In this document: positions 25,118 through 35,600 of the stretch, piece after piece
Position numbering within the stretch: position 1 is the stretch's first letter
How the letters are laid out: each line of letters opens with the position of its first letter
DNA from: Clostridia bacterium
GTDB taxonomy: Bacteria; Bacillota; Clostridia; Christensenellales; Borkfalkiaceae
Assembly (NCBI GenBank): GCA_017453045.1
Contig: JAFTKX010000014.1
Coordinates: 20,862-84,861 of the forward strand
DNA: 64,000 nt
Reading direction: 5' to 3'
Translations under genes and position numbers: made by a program
Notes under the pieces: generated by a model
Database searches by the model: none
Told to the model about the DNA's origin: nothing
What the model saw: the letters and a program-made list of their open reading frames with translations, nothing else

Positions 25118-25282
25118 TTAATTGTCTTTTTTGCTCTTTTTTCGTTTTTTGACGCACTCGTTTAAAAGATATTCAATTTGCCCGTTTACCGAACGAAATT
25201 CGTCTTCCGCCCAACGCGCTAATTCTTCGTACAACTTCGCAGATAAACGAAGTGGGACTTGTTTTTTATCTTTTTCGTTCAT
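25118..25282 (-). CDS. Small ribbon-helix-helix (Arc/CopG-like) protein, 54 aa
   Basis: A 54-residue protein: '[20 protein letters not shown]' gives the beta strand and first helix, '[15 protein letters not shown]' the turn and second helix, and a Lys-rich tail follows. This is the MetJ/Arc-type DNA-binding fold. The ATG is one base past the stop of the SPFH gene, with a GGGAAG ribosome site inside that gene, so it is co-translated. It is a candidate regulator of its own operon. In other Bacillota an Arc-like protein sits beside an SPFH gene, as I recall. Confidence 0.82.
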   Translation of the reverse strand: MNEKDKKQVPLRLSAKLYEELARWAEDEFRSVNGQIEYLLNECVKKRKKSKKDN

Positions 25283-25283
25283 T

Positions 25284-26297
25284 TTAGTAAATGCTTCCCG
25301 AGTTTACTACGGGTTGCGCGTCGTGATTACCGCAAAGAACGACTAAAAGATTAGAAACCATTTGAGCCTTTCTTTCTTCGTCAAGTTCGACAACCCCGCC
25401 TTCTTTAAGTCTTTCAAGAGCCATTTCAACCATACCTACAGCGCCGTCGACAATCATTTTTCTCGCGTCGATTATTGCAGACGCTTGTTGGCGTTGGAGC
25501 ATTACCGCAGCAATTTCGGGAGCGTAAGCAAGATAAGTTATGCGCGCCTCGATAATTTCGATACCCGCGTCGTTTACTCTTTGTTGAATTTCTTCTTTAA
25601 TACGGTTTGCAACGACTTCGCTTGAACCCCTTAAACTGCCTTCGTCAGCCATTCCGTCACCTGTGGTATCAACGCCGGGAGCGACGTCGTAAGGGTAAAT
25701 TCTTACGATATTTCTAAGCGCCGAATCACATTGAAGGGAAAGGTATTCTTTATAGTTATCCACGTTAAATACTGCTTTAGCAGTATCAACGACTTTCCAC
25801 ATAACCGCAATGCCGATTTCTACGGGGTTACCAAGGCAATCGTTTATTTTTTGACGAGCGTTACTTAAAGTCATTATTTTAAGTGAAATTTTCTTGCTCG
25901 TAAACGAAATTGAAGTTCCTTCTGCCAAAGCCGAGAGTGGACTTTCAGCCGTTTTTACGTCGCCACTTTGCGAAAGTTTGGTGTCTGCCGCAGGATTTAC
26001 AGCCGAACAAAAAGGATTTACAGCGTAAAAACCTTCGCCTTTAATCGTTCCGATATATTTACCGAAAAGAGTTAAAACGAGCGCTTCAGACGGTCTTAAA
26101 ATTCTAAGCCCTACGAGCGGTACCCACGAAACGAGAGTAACGACTAAACCCGCGATAAAAACGGGAAGGTACGCCATATTCGTTTCCATTGCGATTCCGC
26201 CTAAAACTAATACGACTAATCCGCAGATAATAGCCAAGATTGATAAAACTAAAACTGCCATACCGTGTTTTTTGTTGGTTAATATTTTTTCTTGCAT
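25284..26297 (-). CDS. SPFH/Band 7 domain membrane protein (flotillin-like)
   Basis: A 337-residue protein with two N-terminal membrane segments (about 12-35 and 42-62), then an SPFH domain starting '[23 protein letters not shown]'-type residues at 70 and including '[20 protein letters not shown]' and '[24 protein letters not shown]'. This gives membrane-bound oligomers that organise lipids or other proteins. The C-terminus is a helical stretch. A GGAG site precedes the ATG. A strong promoter with twin palindromes drives it. Confidence 0.9.
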   Translation of the reverse strand: MQEKILTNKKHGMAVLVLSILAIICGLVVLVLGGIAMETNMAYLPVFIAGLVVTLVSWVPLVGLRILRPSEALVLTLFGKYIGTIKGEGFYAVNPFCSAVNPAADTKLSQSGDVKTAESPLSALAEGTSISFTSKKISLKIMTLSNARQKINDCLGNPVEIGIAVMWKVVDTAKAVFNVDNYKEYLSLQCDSALRNIVRIYPYDVAPGVDTTGDGMADEGSLRGSSEVVANRIKEEIQQRVNDAGIEIIEARITYLAYAPEIAAVMLQRQQASAIIDARKMIVDGAVGMVEMALERLKEGGVVELDEERKAQMVSNLLVVLCGNHDAQPVVNSGSIY

Positions 26298-26326
26298 AAA
26301 AACTCCTTTGCCAAAAGCCTTTGGCG

Positions 26327-26376
26327 TGATATCAATTTGATATCATTATAATACATTATATTTCATACTTTGTCAA
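26327..26376 (-). promoter_or_regulatory. SPFH promoter with twin TGATATCA palindromes
   Basis: On the minus strand TTGACA (26371-26376), a 17-base spacer and TATTAT (26348-26353) form the promoter. Right after the -10 come two perfect 8-base palindromes TGATATCA at 26327-26334 and 26338-26345, 11 bases apart, spanning the expected start of transcription. This is a likely operator for a dimeric regulator. Confidence 0.65.
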
Positions 26377-26393
26377 TAGTTTTTAAAAAATTT

Positions 26394-26423
26394 ACGGCGT
26401 TTGCGGAAATTCGCAAACGCCGT
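26394..26423 (-). terminator. Terminator of the HNH/ABC operon
   Basis: ACGGCGTTTGCG and CGCAAACGCCGT form a perfect 12-base-pair stem with a six-base loop, followed on the minus strand by AAATTTTTT. It lies 17 bases after the HNH gene. Confidence 0.85.
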
Positions 26424-26440
26424 ATACGTTTTTACTATAA

Positions 26441-26890
26441 TTAATCTATCGTTGTCTTAACGCCATATCTTTCTAAAAAAGTTACGTCTAAACACCACTC
26501 GGGTACTAAATTCCTACGCCTATGTTCTTCGTTTGCCTTGCCGAGCGCCTTTACGTATTCCGCATAACTGCATTTATTTACCCTGCAAAAATGCGCTATC
26601 GCTTTATCTTCGTCGCCCACGAGTTGCGTTCTACCGATATGAATAACCGAGTGACACGAGTGGCAAACGGCAATCACGTCTTCAAGTCTTTGAATACCTT
26701 TTTCTTCGTCGTAAGACCACCTTTCGTGCGCTTCGAGCCGACTTGCCTTTCGAGAACAAATCATACACTTTCCGTCTGCCCTTGCGTACGCGTCTTTTCT
26801 TACTATATCCCATACTTTTTTAGGAAGATTATTCCGAAGATTAGAAAACCAACACCCGTCAGGCACTAATTCAAAATTAAGTTTATGCAA
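26441..26890 (-). CDS. HNH endonuclease-like protein
   Basis: A 149-residue protein with a zinc-bound HNH fold: Cys42/Cys45 in 'CMIC', His55 in 'EAHERW', Cys76/Cys79 in 'CHSCH' and His84. The N-terminal 'DGCWFSNLRNNLPKKVWDIVR' style helix and 'IAVCHSCHSVIH' are typical of free-standing bacterial HNH proteins. The biological target is unknown. It overlaps the ABC permease gene by eight bases, so it is translated as part of that operon although unrelated in function. Confidence 0.82.
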   Translation of the reverse strand: MHKLNFELVPDGCWFSNLRNNLPKKVWDIVRKDAYARADGKCMICSRKASRLEAHERWSYDEEKGIQRLEDVIAVCHSCHSVIHIGRTQLVGDEDKAIAHFCRVNKCSYAEYVKALGKANEEHRRRNLVPEWCLDVTFLERYGVKTTID

Positions 26891-27668
26891 GGTTAAGCCA
26901 CCTACTCATCATTTTATACGAAAGATAATAACAAAGTCCGCCGAGCATTCCAAACGTTACCGTTATAGTCCAAATTATAACGTGTGGACTTGCGTTCAAA
27001 ACGGCGGAGTTTTCAGTTGCAAGCAAACCTACTACGAGCGTTATAAAAACGATAAGCAAAACGAAACCTTCGGCAAAGCCTATTATCACGGTCATAGCGT
27101 TCGCAGATTTTGTTTTAGTTTTCGTAGAAAGTTTTTGACTAAGCAAAACCCCAAAAATAACGTGTAACAAAATCGACGCAACCATAACGATAGCCATAAT
27201 TACCACTTCAATTATAATCCAAGTCGCTTCCGGATTTAATTCTATACTTGGACTAACGTCAACGATAAACGACGGCTCGCCCGAAAACGCCGAATAAGTA
27301 ACCGTTGCAATTATCGAAACAACCGATATAATGACGTACCAAGTTGCGATAGATAGAGTTCTTGCGCCGAGTTGCTGACCTGCCGTTGCCGGCAAAGTGT
27401 AAGTTAAATAGGCTTCGTCGGTTGCAACCGCCTTTTTAAACGCCGATATAACGAGTACGAATTCGCCAAACGCAAGTCCCGTAAGACCTACCGACGACAA
27501 CCCCGCTATCGTGCCGAAAAAAGTTGCAAGCGACACGTTATCTTCAATAGTATTTGCAATTCTAACAGATATTCCGCCTAAAATTGCCAAAGCAAAATTT
27601 GCAATAAAAAGTGGAACGAGGGTTTTTAAAGGGGCTAAAAAAGAATGCTTATAAATTTTTAGAAACAT
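26883..27668 (-). CDS. ABC transporter permease
   Basis: A 261-residue membrane protein with six main hydrophobic segments and few charged residues, in the ABC-2-like style of exporter permeases. 'AFKKAVATDEAYLTYTLP' after the second segment resembles the coupling region of this class. It overlaps the ATPase gene by ten bases, so the two make one transporter, with the permease forming a dimer. The cargo is unknown. Confidence 0.8.
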   Translation of the reverse strand: MFLKIYKHSFLAPLKTLVPLFIANFALAILGGISVRIANTIEDNVSLATFFGTIAGLSSVGLTGLAFGEFVLVISAFKKAVATDEAYLTYTLPATAGQQLGARTLSIATWYVIISVVSIIATVTYSAFSGEPSFIVDVSPSIELNPEATWIIIEVVIMAIVMVASILLHVIFGVLLSQKLSTKTKTKSANAMTVIIGFAEGFVLLIVFITLVVGLLATENSAVLNASPHVIIWTITVTFGMLGGLCYYLSYKMMSRWLNLA

Positions 27669-28354
27669 CTGAACACCTCCCTAAAAACTTCGTCGACTGT
27701 TTTGCCTTGGTCGTGCACGTCTTTTACCGAGCCGTAAGACAAAAATTTACTGCCGTTTATGAAGATGTATTCGTCTAAAATTTCTTCAATATCGCGAATT
27801 AAATGTGTTGAAATAATTATCGTCGCGCCTTCGTTTACTCTCGTTAAAATAGTGTGAATGATAAACTCTCTCGCGGCGGGATCTACACCGCCAATCGGCT
27901 CGTCTAAAAGGTACACGCCTGCTTTTCTCGCCATAACTGCGATTAGTTGCACCTTTTCTTTCGTTCCTTTTGAAAGAGTTTTTAGTTTAGCGTTTTTGTC
28001 AACGCCGAGAGTCGCTAAAAGTTCGTATGCCCTATCCATATCGAAATCTTCGTAAAATTCAAAGAAAAAATCAAAGACTTCGCTAACTTTCATATTCAAA
28101 TCGAGATAAGTTCTTTCGGGCAAAAAAGAAACGATTTTCTTACTCTCCGCCCCTACGGGAACGCCGTGCACGAGAATCTGTCCTTCATAGGTCAAAAGCC
28201 CTGCGATACACTTAAAAAAGGTCGATTTACCGCTTCCGTTAGGACCGAGCAGACCTATAATCTTTCCCCCGTTTATCGTAATATTGACGTTATCGAGCGC
28301 CAAATAATTACCGTATCTTTTGTTTAAGTTTTTAATTTCAAGAGCGCTTGCCAT
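27659..28354 (-). CDS. ABC transporter ATP-binding protein
   Basis: A 231-residue ATPase: Walker A 'GPNGSGKST' (residues 37-45), signature 'LSKGTKEKV' (about 130), Walker B 'VYLLDEPIGGVDP' (about 146) and 'STHLIRDIEE' with the switch His. It belongs to the subfamily pairing with ABC-2-type permeases, similar in style to YtrB/YhcH. The next gene is its permease. It starts eight bases after the thioesterase gene. Confidence 0.92.
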   Translation of the reverse strand: MASALEIKNLNKRYGNYLALDNVNITINGGKIIGLLGPNGSGKSTFFKCIAGLLTYEGQILVHGVPVGAESKKIVSFLPERTYLDLNMKVSEVFDFFFEFYEDFDMDRAYELLATLGVDKNAKLKTLSKGTKEKVQLIAVMARKAGVYLLDEPIGGVDPAAREFIIHTILTRVNEGATIIISTHLIRDIEEILDEYIFINGSKFLSYGSVKDVHDQGKTVDEVFREVFRCF

Positions 28355-28361
28355 ATTTCTC

Positions 28362-29084
28362 CTACGACAGCGTTACGATTGCTCTAAAAGACTCTTTTTC
28401 TCTCGAAAAGCCCTTTATAAGTCGATTATCGCCGTCTTTTTTATGATAGATTGAATAATTACCCAAAGGTATTTCGTTTAAATAATTGATTTCAAAAGAA
28501 GTAATTATTACCCCTTTTTCTAAAGCGAGAGCGTCTAAAATAAAGTCGGTGTATTTTACGTTGTTTACGTGCCCGTTATGGTCAACCGCGCTATCCCCTG
28601 CAAAGCCGTCAAATTTTTCCGCTCCGTCCAAACTAAAGTCGGGAATTTTTTTAAGCCCTTGCTCGTAGTTTACGATAGGATAAAAATCTTCGCCGTCGGG
28701 ATAAGTTACCTTTTCGCCGAAAACGAGTCTTCTCGTTACGTAGTTTATAATGCACCACTTGGAACTGCCCTTAACGAGCATTTCGCCATTTGTAGAATAA
28801 ATTGCGTAATCTCTGTCGTAATCGCCTTTGCCTTGTGGGTGTGGCCAAGTTTTTACTATTACTTTTTCCGTACCGAAAGCAATCTGTTTTAAAAGGTCGT
28901 ACTTAGTGCGGAGCAAAACCCAAACGCAATCTTTTGCGAACAGTTCTTGATAGCCGATATTAAGAATTCGGGCGTGTTCTTCTGCTACGCTTTGAAACAT
29001 ATCCAAAATTGCGCCCATCTTTAAATTGTCGTTTTTGTCAAAGTCGGAAACTCTTAAAAGATATTCCTTTTCATAAATAATCAT
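28362..29084 (-). CDS. Acyl-ACP thioesterase family protein
   Basis: A 240-residue double hot-dog protein. The N-terminal half has 'GAILDMFQSVAEEHARILNIG' shortened family residues and 'WVLLRTKYDLLKQ', the second half 'SAVDHNGHVNNVKYTDFI', where Asp/Asn/His match the catalytic set of bacterial FatA-type thioesterases. It would release fatty acids from acyl carrier protein. The start follows AAGGTAAAAT. It lies between GH28 and ABC genes, an unexplained mixture. Confidence 0.88.
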   Translation of the reverse strand: MIIYEKEYLLRVSDFDKNDNLKMGAILDMFQSVAEEHARILNIGYQELFAKDCVWVLLRTKYDLLKQIAFGTEKVIVKTWPHPQGKGDYDRDYAIYSTNGEMLVKGSSKWCIINYVTRRLVFGEKVTYPDGEDFYPIVNYEQGLKKIPDFSLDGAEKFDGFAGDSAVDHNGHVNNVKYTDFILDALALEKGVIITSFEINYLNEIPLGNYSIYHKKDGDNRLIKGFSREKESFRAIVTLS

Positions 29085-29093
29085 ATTTTACCT

Positions 29094-30455
29094 TTATTTA
29101 ATTTGCAGTCCTTTTACGCTGTCGAAAACGAAGTCTTCTCTTGCGTCTTCCCTTTCGGTAGTTACGGACACGTTTTCAAGCGTAAGTCCGTCTATATGTC
29201 GAAAATAAATACCTTTTGCAGGTAAAATTCTTCCGTAAACGTAAACTTCGGGATAGTCTTGGGCTTCTTCGGGAACTTGCCTATTATACTCTTTCACTCC
29301 GCCGTCAAGACTTAATTTAATATTTTTAAGGGTTATATTTTTAAGGGGTTTTCCCTTAAGTCCGCAAACGTTATTAGACATTTGCCATACGTCCGCAGAT
29401 TTTTTTCCGTCGAAGTTTTCCGCTGTGCCGAAAACCTTTGGATCTTGGTGGAAATCGTTTGCAATATAACTTGCGTAGTTCCAAGCGACTATATCGTAAG
29501 GAACGTAAGGACCTTCAGCCGTAACGTTTTCTATTAAAACGTTTTTAATTTCGCCTATTTCTCTACCCTTTGGACCGCGCATCCGCTTTCCTAAATGTAT
29601 AAATAAAGGAGCGTTTACGTTTTTCATCGTTACGTTTTTAATAGTTATTCCGTCAATTATTGCCCCGTCCACGCTCTCTATTGAAATACCCGTTATACGC
29701 GTTTCGTACATATAAATATTTTCGATATGAATATTCTCAAAACCGCCGTTTGTTTCCGTACCGAATTTTATTGCGTTGCAACGGCTTTTAATTTTACAAT
29801 TCCATACCTTTATATTTTTACAAACGCCAAGTCTGTTCAACGTATAAGACGACTTAAAAACGATACCGTCGTCTCCCGTTTCAACGTCGCAATCGTAAAT
29901 ATTTACGTTTTCGCTGTTGTCGGGGCTTATTCCGTCAATGTACACTCTCATTTTAAGATGATGCACTTCTACGTTTTTACAACCTGCGAAATACACCGCT
30001 AAATCGGTTACGTTGTTTATCTCTAAATTGCAAATTTCAACGTTTTCGCACTCTTTAAGCGCAATACATTTAGGTCCGCGGTGAACTATATCCCTTACGT
30101 TATCTTCGTCCCATACGGAGCGCATATCAATTTTGCCACCGCCCGAAAAAGATATATTTTTGCATCCCTTTGCAACGAACATTGAACAGTCGAAATAGGT
30201 GTGCGACGCGTCTTGATAAATGGGATACTCTATCTTTTCTTGCGGACAATAATCGTAAAAACTCTCCGCGCCCAAAACGGTTGCGGTATCTTTAATTACG
30301 ATATGAACGTCGCTTCTTAAAAATACGGTTGAAAGATAAAAAGTTCCATTTTCAAAAATTACTTTTCCACCGCCGTTAGAACTTGCCGTATCTATTGCGT
30401 TCTGCACTTCCCTCGTGCAAAGATTTTCGCCGTTAGGTTTAATTAAAACATCCAT
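29094..30455 (-). CDS. Glycoside hydrolase family 28 (polygalacturonase-like)
   Basis: A 453-residue right-handed beta-helix protein. The catalytic carboxylates are seen at Asp174 in 'YIDGISPD' and Asp195-Asp196 in 'GDDGIVFKS', followed by 'CNAIKFGTET'. It should hydrolyse pectin-type galacturonan or rhamnogalacturonan. No signal peptide is visible, so it is probably cytoplasmic and acts on imported oligosaccharides. The usual GHG histidine motif is not obvious. It lies 44 bases downstream of the M3 peptidase, with a GCCCTATAGGGC palindrome between. Confidence 0.88.
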   Translation of the reverse strand: MDVLIKPNGENLCTREVQNAIDTASSNGGGKVIFENGTFYLSTVFLRSDVHIVIKDTATVLGAESFYDYCPQEKIEYPIYQDASHTYFDCSMFVAKGCKNISFSGGGKIDMRSVWDEDNVRDIVHRGPKCIALKECENVEICNLEINNVTDLAVYFAGCKNVEVHHLKMRVYIDGISPDNSENVNIYDCDVETGDDGIVFKSSYTLNRLGVCKNIKVWNCKIKSRCNAIKFGTETNGGFENIHIENIYMYETRITGISIESVDGAIIDGITIKNVTMKNVNAPLFIHLGKRMRGPKGREIGEIKNVLIENVTAEGPYVPYDIVAWNYASYIANDFHQDPKVFGTAENFDGKKSADVWQMSNNVCGLKGKPLKNITLKNIKLSLDGGVKEYNRQVPEEAQDYPEVYVYGRILPAKGIYFRHIDGLTLENVSVTTEREDAREDFVFDSVKGLQIK

Positions 30456-30499
30456 AATTTTCTCTCAAAAGGTCTATTTATCGCCCTATAGGGCAGTTT

Positions 30500-32197
30500 T
30501 TAGAATTTTGACGTGTCAAATTCCGCCAAGTATTTTTTAAGCGGACGAACGACTTTTTTAACCGTACCAACAACGAAAGGATTGTTAAGGCGAGCCTTTT
30601 CCAAAAGTTTTGTAAACGGATATTTACCGCCCATTTTACAAAGTTTAACGTATTTATTCCATGCTTTAGCGTGATTTTTTCTCGCTTCGTTAAAGAATTG
30701 GAAAGCAACCACTTGCGCCAAAGTATAATCAATATAATAAAACGGCGAAGAAAAAATATGCGATTGTCTCATCCACCAACCGCCCTTTTCCAAAACGGGC
30801 GCTTCTTTATATTTTTTGTGCGGAATATACTTTTGTTCAATCTCTCTCCACTTCGCGCATCTTTCTTCGTGGGTTGCTTCGGGGTTTTCGTAAACGAAAT
30901 GTTGGAATTCGTCAACGGTTACGCCGTAAGGAATAAAAGTAAGCGCGTCAACGACGTGAGAATACCTGTACTTGTCGGCTTCTTCGTTAAAGAAAAGGTG
31001 CATCCAAGGGTGCGCGATAAATTCCATACTCATAGAGTGAATTTCGCACGATTCAAGGGTTGGCGAACGATAGTCGGGACAAGCGATATTTCTTGACATA
31101 TAGCCTTGGAAAGCGTGTCCGAACTCGTGAGTTAAAACGTCGACGTCGCCACTCGTTCCGTTAAAGTTAGAGAAAATAAACGGTGCTTTGTAGTCGGGGA
31201 AATAGGTCATATATCCACCGCCAGCCTTGCCTTTTCTCGCTTCTAAATCTAAAAGTTCGTAAGTTTTCATAAAATCGAAAAACTCGCTCGTTTCTTTAGA
31301 AAGTTCGCCGTACATTTTAGTTGCCATTTCAACTAAATATTCTCTGTCGCCCTTTGGGGTTGCGTTTCCGCTTAAAAACATTATATTATAGTCGTAATAC
31401 TGCGGATTTTTAACGCCGATACGCTTTGCTTGCTGTTTGAAAAGTTGATTGGTAAACGGCACTAAATCGGTATAAATTTGCTCTCTATAACCTGCGACTT
31501 CTTTGCTACCGTAGTCTGTTCTACCAAGCGACTTATAACCGAGTTCAACAAAGTTTTTATAGCCGAGTTTAATCGCCATATTGTGTCTTGCTTTAACGAG
31601 TTTATCGTAGATTTCGCCGATTTTTTGGTCGTTATCTTCAAAGAACTTCGCGCTGAGAAGCGCCGCTTCTTTTCTCGTTTCTCTATCGGGTGAAGTTGCA
31701 AATTTACCAAGTTGCGAAAGGTTGTAAACTTCGCCCCTAAACTCGATTTGAGCCGACGCTAAAAGTTTTGTATATTCACTCGTAAGTTTGTTGATTTCTT
31801 GAAGGTCGGGAACGATTTTTTCGTCGAAAGTATCGAGAGAATTTTGCGCCATATTGAACATATGCGAGCCCCATTTTTCTTCTAACTCTTTTCTAAATTT
31901 AGCCTTTACGAGTTCACGGTTAAATCTATCGAAATATACCGAAATAATAGGCGAAATTTCGTCTAAAAGTTCTTGATTTTTTACGTTTACGGGGTCTAAA
32001 GTGTCGCAAGTGTATTTTACGTAAGCAATATTTAAGTTAGTGCTTAACTTGTCCGAATATTTGAACATTTTTTTAAGCGCTTTGTCTTGGTCTTCAAAAC
32101 AAGTCGCGCCTGTAAATTCGGCGGTAATAGCGTTAAAATCGCTCTCTATTTTTGCAAGATTTGGTTTTTTGAATTTCATTTCGCTAAACTTTTTCAT
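30500..32197 (-). CDS. M3 family oligoendopeptidase (PepF-like)
   Basis: A 565-residue zinc metallopeptidase with the motif 'LTHEFGHAFQGYM' (HExxH) at about residues 352-364 and the downstream Glu in 'LESCEIHSMSMEF'. Length and N-terminal helical domain fit the PepF/M3B clade, which degrades short peptides in the cytoplasm. It has an AAGGAG ribosome site. It is the first gene of a run through to the HNH gene. Confidence 0.93.
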   Translation of the reverse strand: MKKFSEMKFKKPNLAKIESDFNAITAEFTGATCFEDQDKALKKMFKYSDKLSTNLNIAYVKYTCDTLDPVNVKNQELLDEISPIISVYFDRFNRELVKAKFRKELEEKWGSHMFNMAQNSLDTFDEKIVPDLQEINKLTSEYTKLLASAQIEFRGEVYNLSQLGKFATSPDRETRKEAALLSAKFFEDNDQKIGEIYDKLVKARHNMAIKLGYKNFVELGYKSLGRTDYGSKEVAGYREQIYTDLVPFTNQLFKQQAKRIGVKNPQYYDYNIMFLSGNATPKGDREYLVEMATKMYGELSKETSEFFDFMKTYELLDLEARKGKAGGGYMTYFPDYKAPFIFSNFNGTSGDVDVLTHEFGHAFQGYMSRNIACPDYRSPTLESCEIHSMSMEFIAHPWMHLFFNEEADKYRYSHVVDALTFIPYGVTVDEFQHFVYENPEATHEERCAKWREIEQKYIPHKKYKEAPVLEKGGWWMRQSHIFSSPFYYIDYTLAQVVAFQFFNEARKNHAKAWNKYVKLCKMGGKYPFTKLLEKARLNNPFVVGTVKKVVRPLKKYLAEFDTSKF

Positions 32198-32218
32198 AAC
32201 TTAATCTCCTTTTTATAG

Positions 32219-32247
32219 ATTTTACCAAACTATCCGTTATTTTTCAA
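32219..32247 (-). promoter_or_regulatory. Promoter of the M3 peptidase operon
   Basis: On the minus strand TTGAAA (32242-32247), a 17-base spacer and TAAAAT (32219-32224) precede the AAGGAG site and ATG of the peptidase. Confidence 0.6.
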
Positions 32248-32329
32248 CCGTCTAACCCCAAAATAAAAAGATTTTATTAAACTTTGTTAGATTTTTCGTC
32301 TAACACGGCAATTTCGCTACGTTGCGCCT

Positions 32330-32520
32330 GTAAAAATTTTTGTTTGTTTTTGGGAGGGGCAAGCCTCTCCCCTACGACTTGCAAGGGTTTACCACTTCGC
32401 CGAGTTGCAATTTTTCATTTGAAAAATTATAGAATTTCATTTGTATAAGTGCGCGCTCTATAAGGGGGACTCTATCGTTGCCGTAGGCAACTCCAGAGTG
32501 ACAAGTAAACATAAACGCTC
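32330..32520. repeat. Intergenic repeat region with REP-like palindromes
   Basis: This part of the 32198-32629 gap has no gene. It contains GGGAGGGGCAAGCCTCTCCC, an imperfect hairpin, and a 29-base element at 32470-32498 (CTCT...GTTGCC/GGCAAC...AGAG). The latter is copied with one change at 43026-43054. Both look like dispersed non-coding repeats of this genome. Confidence 0.6.
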
Positions 32521-32567
32521 CAGGATGACAGAAAAAATAAAAATGCTCAAAAGTGACGGAAAAATTA

Positions 32568-32593
32568 CAAGGCTCGCCTTTCGGCGAGCCTTG
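32568..32593 (-). terminator. Terminator of the giant protein gene
   Basis: CAAGGCTCGCC (32568-32578) and GGCGAGCCTTG (32583-32593) form an 11-base-pair stem with a four-base loop, followed on the minus strand by TAATTTTTC. Confidence 0.85.
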
Positions 32594-32629
32594 TGTGGTA
32601 AAACTAACTTTAGTTAGTTTGATTTAGTT

Positions 32630-35600
32630 TTATGCAACGTAATCTTCGTAAGTTACCGTGCTTGAAACGTAAGTTATCATACCGTCTGTTACGAAGTTAC
32701 CGATATCATACTTAATTGCAGTATCACAGTAAAGAGACAACTCATATACTTGGTATGCTTTTAACTCGGTTACAGCGTTGCCTGCTTCGTCGGTAATACT
32801 TGCAGTCATTGCAGATGAACCAGAAAGTGTTACGCTTCCGTTTGCGGGACAAGTTCCATCATTATCTGAGTATGCCCAAACGTAGAACAACATACCTGTA
32901 GCCGTAAAGTCTTGAGAAAGAGCGAATCTTATCTTTACAACTTTACCTGCTTCGCTTGCAACTTTAATAAGCCAAGATGCACGTCCTACACCGCTAGTTG
33001 TTTGCGTATCGCTCCAAACGTTAGATACGGTTTCAGTTTCTAAACGCATTACGACTTCGTTTCTATCAAAACCAAGTTCTTCTGTTCCGTAATGAACGGT
33101 TACAGCGCCATCTCTTGAGCCTGTTACAGGAGAACTTGCAATTGAAGTAGAGTAAGTTTTAACACTCTTTGTTGCAAAGTAAACAGTAATTGCTTTGGTG
33201 TTAATATTTGCGAGTTGATACTTATCAACACCGTCAGCATAAAGTTCTAACATATAAACGGTGTTTGCTTTTAAGGTATCTGTAACTACTTCGCCGTTCG
33301 TACCAAGAATACGTGCGTTAGCAGATGCAGTTAAGGATACGTAGAAGTTTGTCGGCCAAGTTTCGCCCAAACGACACCATACGAAGAATAAATTTCCGTC
33401 TGTCGAAGTAAAGTCTACGTTTAACGAGAACATAATGCTTACGTATTGTCCTTCGGGTGCAACGATATCTGTCGCTTTAGCCTGTCTCGTTCCGTCCCAA
33501 ACGTTATCCGTAGCCTCGATTACTTGTTGTTGTACGTATTCGCCTTCGGCAAAACCAAGAGCCGTTACGTCGCCCTCATAGGTAGTCGCATTGTTAAGCA
33601 ACTCGTATGGTTCTTCCAACTCGCCAGTACCGTAAGTTACGTTACCGAAGTAAATCGTGTTATTGCAATATGCACCAATGCCATAATAAGTTGCACCTGA
33701 CTCGTAAATTATAAAGGTGTATCTCTTACCAGCTTCGATTGTCGTTACCGCAAACCAGTTTTCGTCAACGATTTGAGTTGTAAACGCACTACTTGTTCCA
33801 TCTTTAGCAACCGGACCGTTACCACTTGCAGCCCAGAGATAGAAGATATTTGAACCACTAATTTCGTTTTGAACAACAAAGTCAAACGAAATATAATCTT
33901 GAGTTCCGCTAGCAGTAAGTCTCGCTCTATTTGCATAAATATCCTCTGTCCAAATATCAGACGTTCCCGTTAACGTTTGAACGAACGTTCCTTCTTCAAA
34001 ACCAACTGAAGTTACGTCGCCAGTATATTCTGCCAATAAATTGTTAGCGTCTGCTTGTCTAAAAATGTTTTCGCCCGTGCCATAAACGTAGCGAACGTTT
34101 GCGTAGTAGATTGTTGCGCTTGAGTTACCGATTGCAACGCCATGGAAGGAGTCATCTCCGCCAAGGTATATCCACATTTGATACTTGGTGTTGGCAACAA
34201 TAGAAGATACGCCACTTCCGTCTGCATTAAATACGTAAATCGTTCTTGCAGCGCTTTCGTTTGCGGCTACGGAAGCAGAACTCGTTACGATATTAGAGTA
34301 ACCAGCAACAACGTTTCCGTTTCTCGTAAACCAAATGGTCATATTTGAAGGATTAGTAATTGAGAACTCGAATACTAAGAAGTCTGCCGTGCTATTGTTA
34401 CCAATATGCGCTCTGGAAGCCCAAGAATCTGTTGTTGTAACTTGTTCAAATACGTAATCGTCGTCGTCAAAGCCTATGTCGGTGTTGTTGCCTGCGTATT
34501 GCGCGAGTTCTGCGCCAGAACCATCAGTAACAACGTTTTCAGGTTTTGTAATAGTGCTTGCCGAGTCGTTGCCGTGAGTTACGTTTGCAAGATAGATTGT
34601 AGAACCTGCCTTGGCAATCATAAATTGATCCATACCGGTTGTATAAACTCTCAACGTGTAGAACGTGTTCGTACTCAAAAGCGTTGAAACAGCGTTGCCG
34701 TCAGCGTCAAACACTTGAATAGTTCTATCCATAGTAGCGCCACTTGCAAGTCTTAAATTACTTGGGTCGATAACGTAAGAAGAACCATCATTAAGGTAAC
34801 TTCCACCGTTTAAGGCATAACCGAAGAAGTATCCGTCGCCCGAAGCAATTACAAATTGAACTTCAACGTAATCGTAAGTATTATCTACTCTAAACGCCGC
34901 TTTATCTGCTACATCGTCCGTTCCAACGTATTCATAAACTTTCGCGCCGTCTGCAAAGCCAAGAGCCGTTACGTCACCGTCGTATACGGTTACGCACGTC
35001 GTGTTCGTTCCGCCTGCGGTAATAGTTTCTTCAATGCCGTAGGTTACGTTTGCAAAGAGAATAGTAGTGTTTGCTTGACCAAGTTGAACTTTAGTTAAAC
35101 TTTCGTCGTTAGTATAAACTCTTAAGATATATCTCGTTCCAACCGTACGTACACCTGTTACAACGTTTCTGTCCACGTCAAGAACTTGAATTCTCGTTTT
35201 TCCATCAACAACATCAGTTGTTTCTGTGTTATCATTATATACAGCGTATCCGCTACCGTACGTCGAATTGCTTGCGTTTTCTGCTACGAGATAACTTCCG
35301 TCAAGCATTCTGTCTGCGTTAACTACCCAAGCGTTGAAATACCATTCGCCACTTGTTACAACGAATTCAACGTCCATATAGTCGTAATTTGTTGAGTCAA
35401 CAGGGATAATTACGCTATCGTTCCAAGCATCGGTCATTGTTGCTTCAAACACGTAATCTTCCGCGCTAAAGCCGTAAGTAGTTTGGTCGCCTGTATATTT
35501 TGGTAAAGTTACGTCAGACGCGTCAGTAACAACGTTTTCAGGAACTCCTACGTATACGTCGTTTGTATCTTCGTAGTTACCATAGTAAATAGTAGTACCA

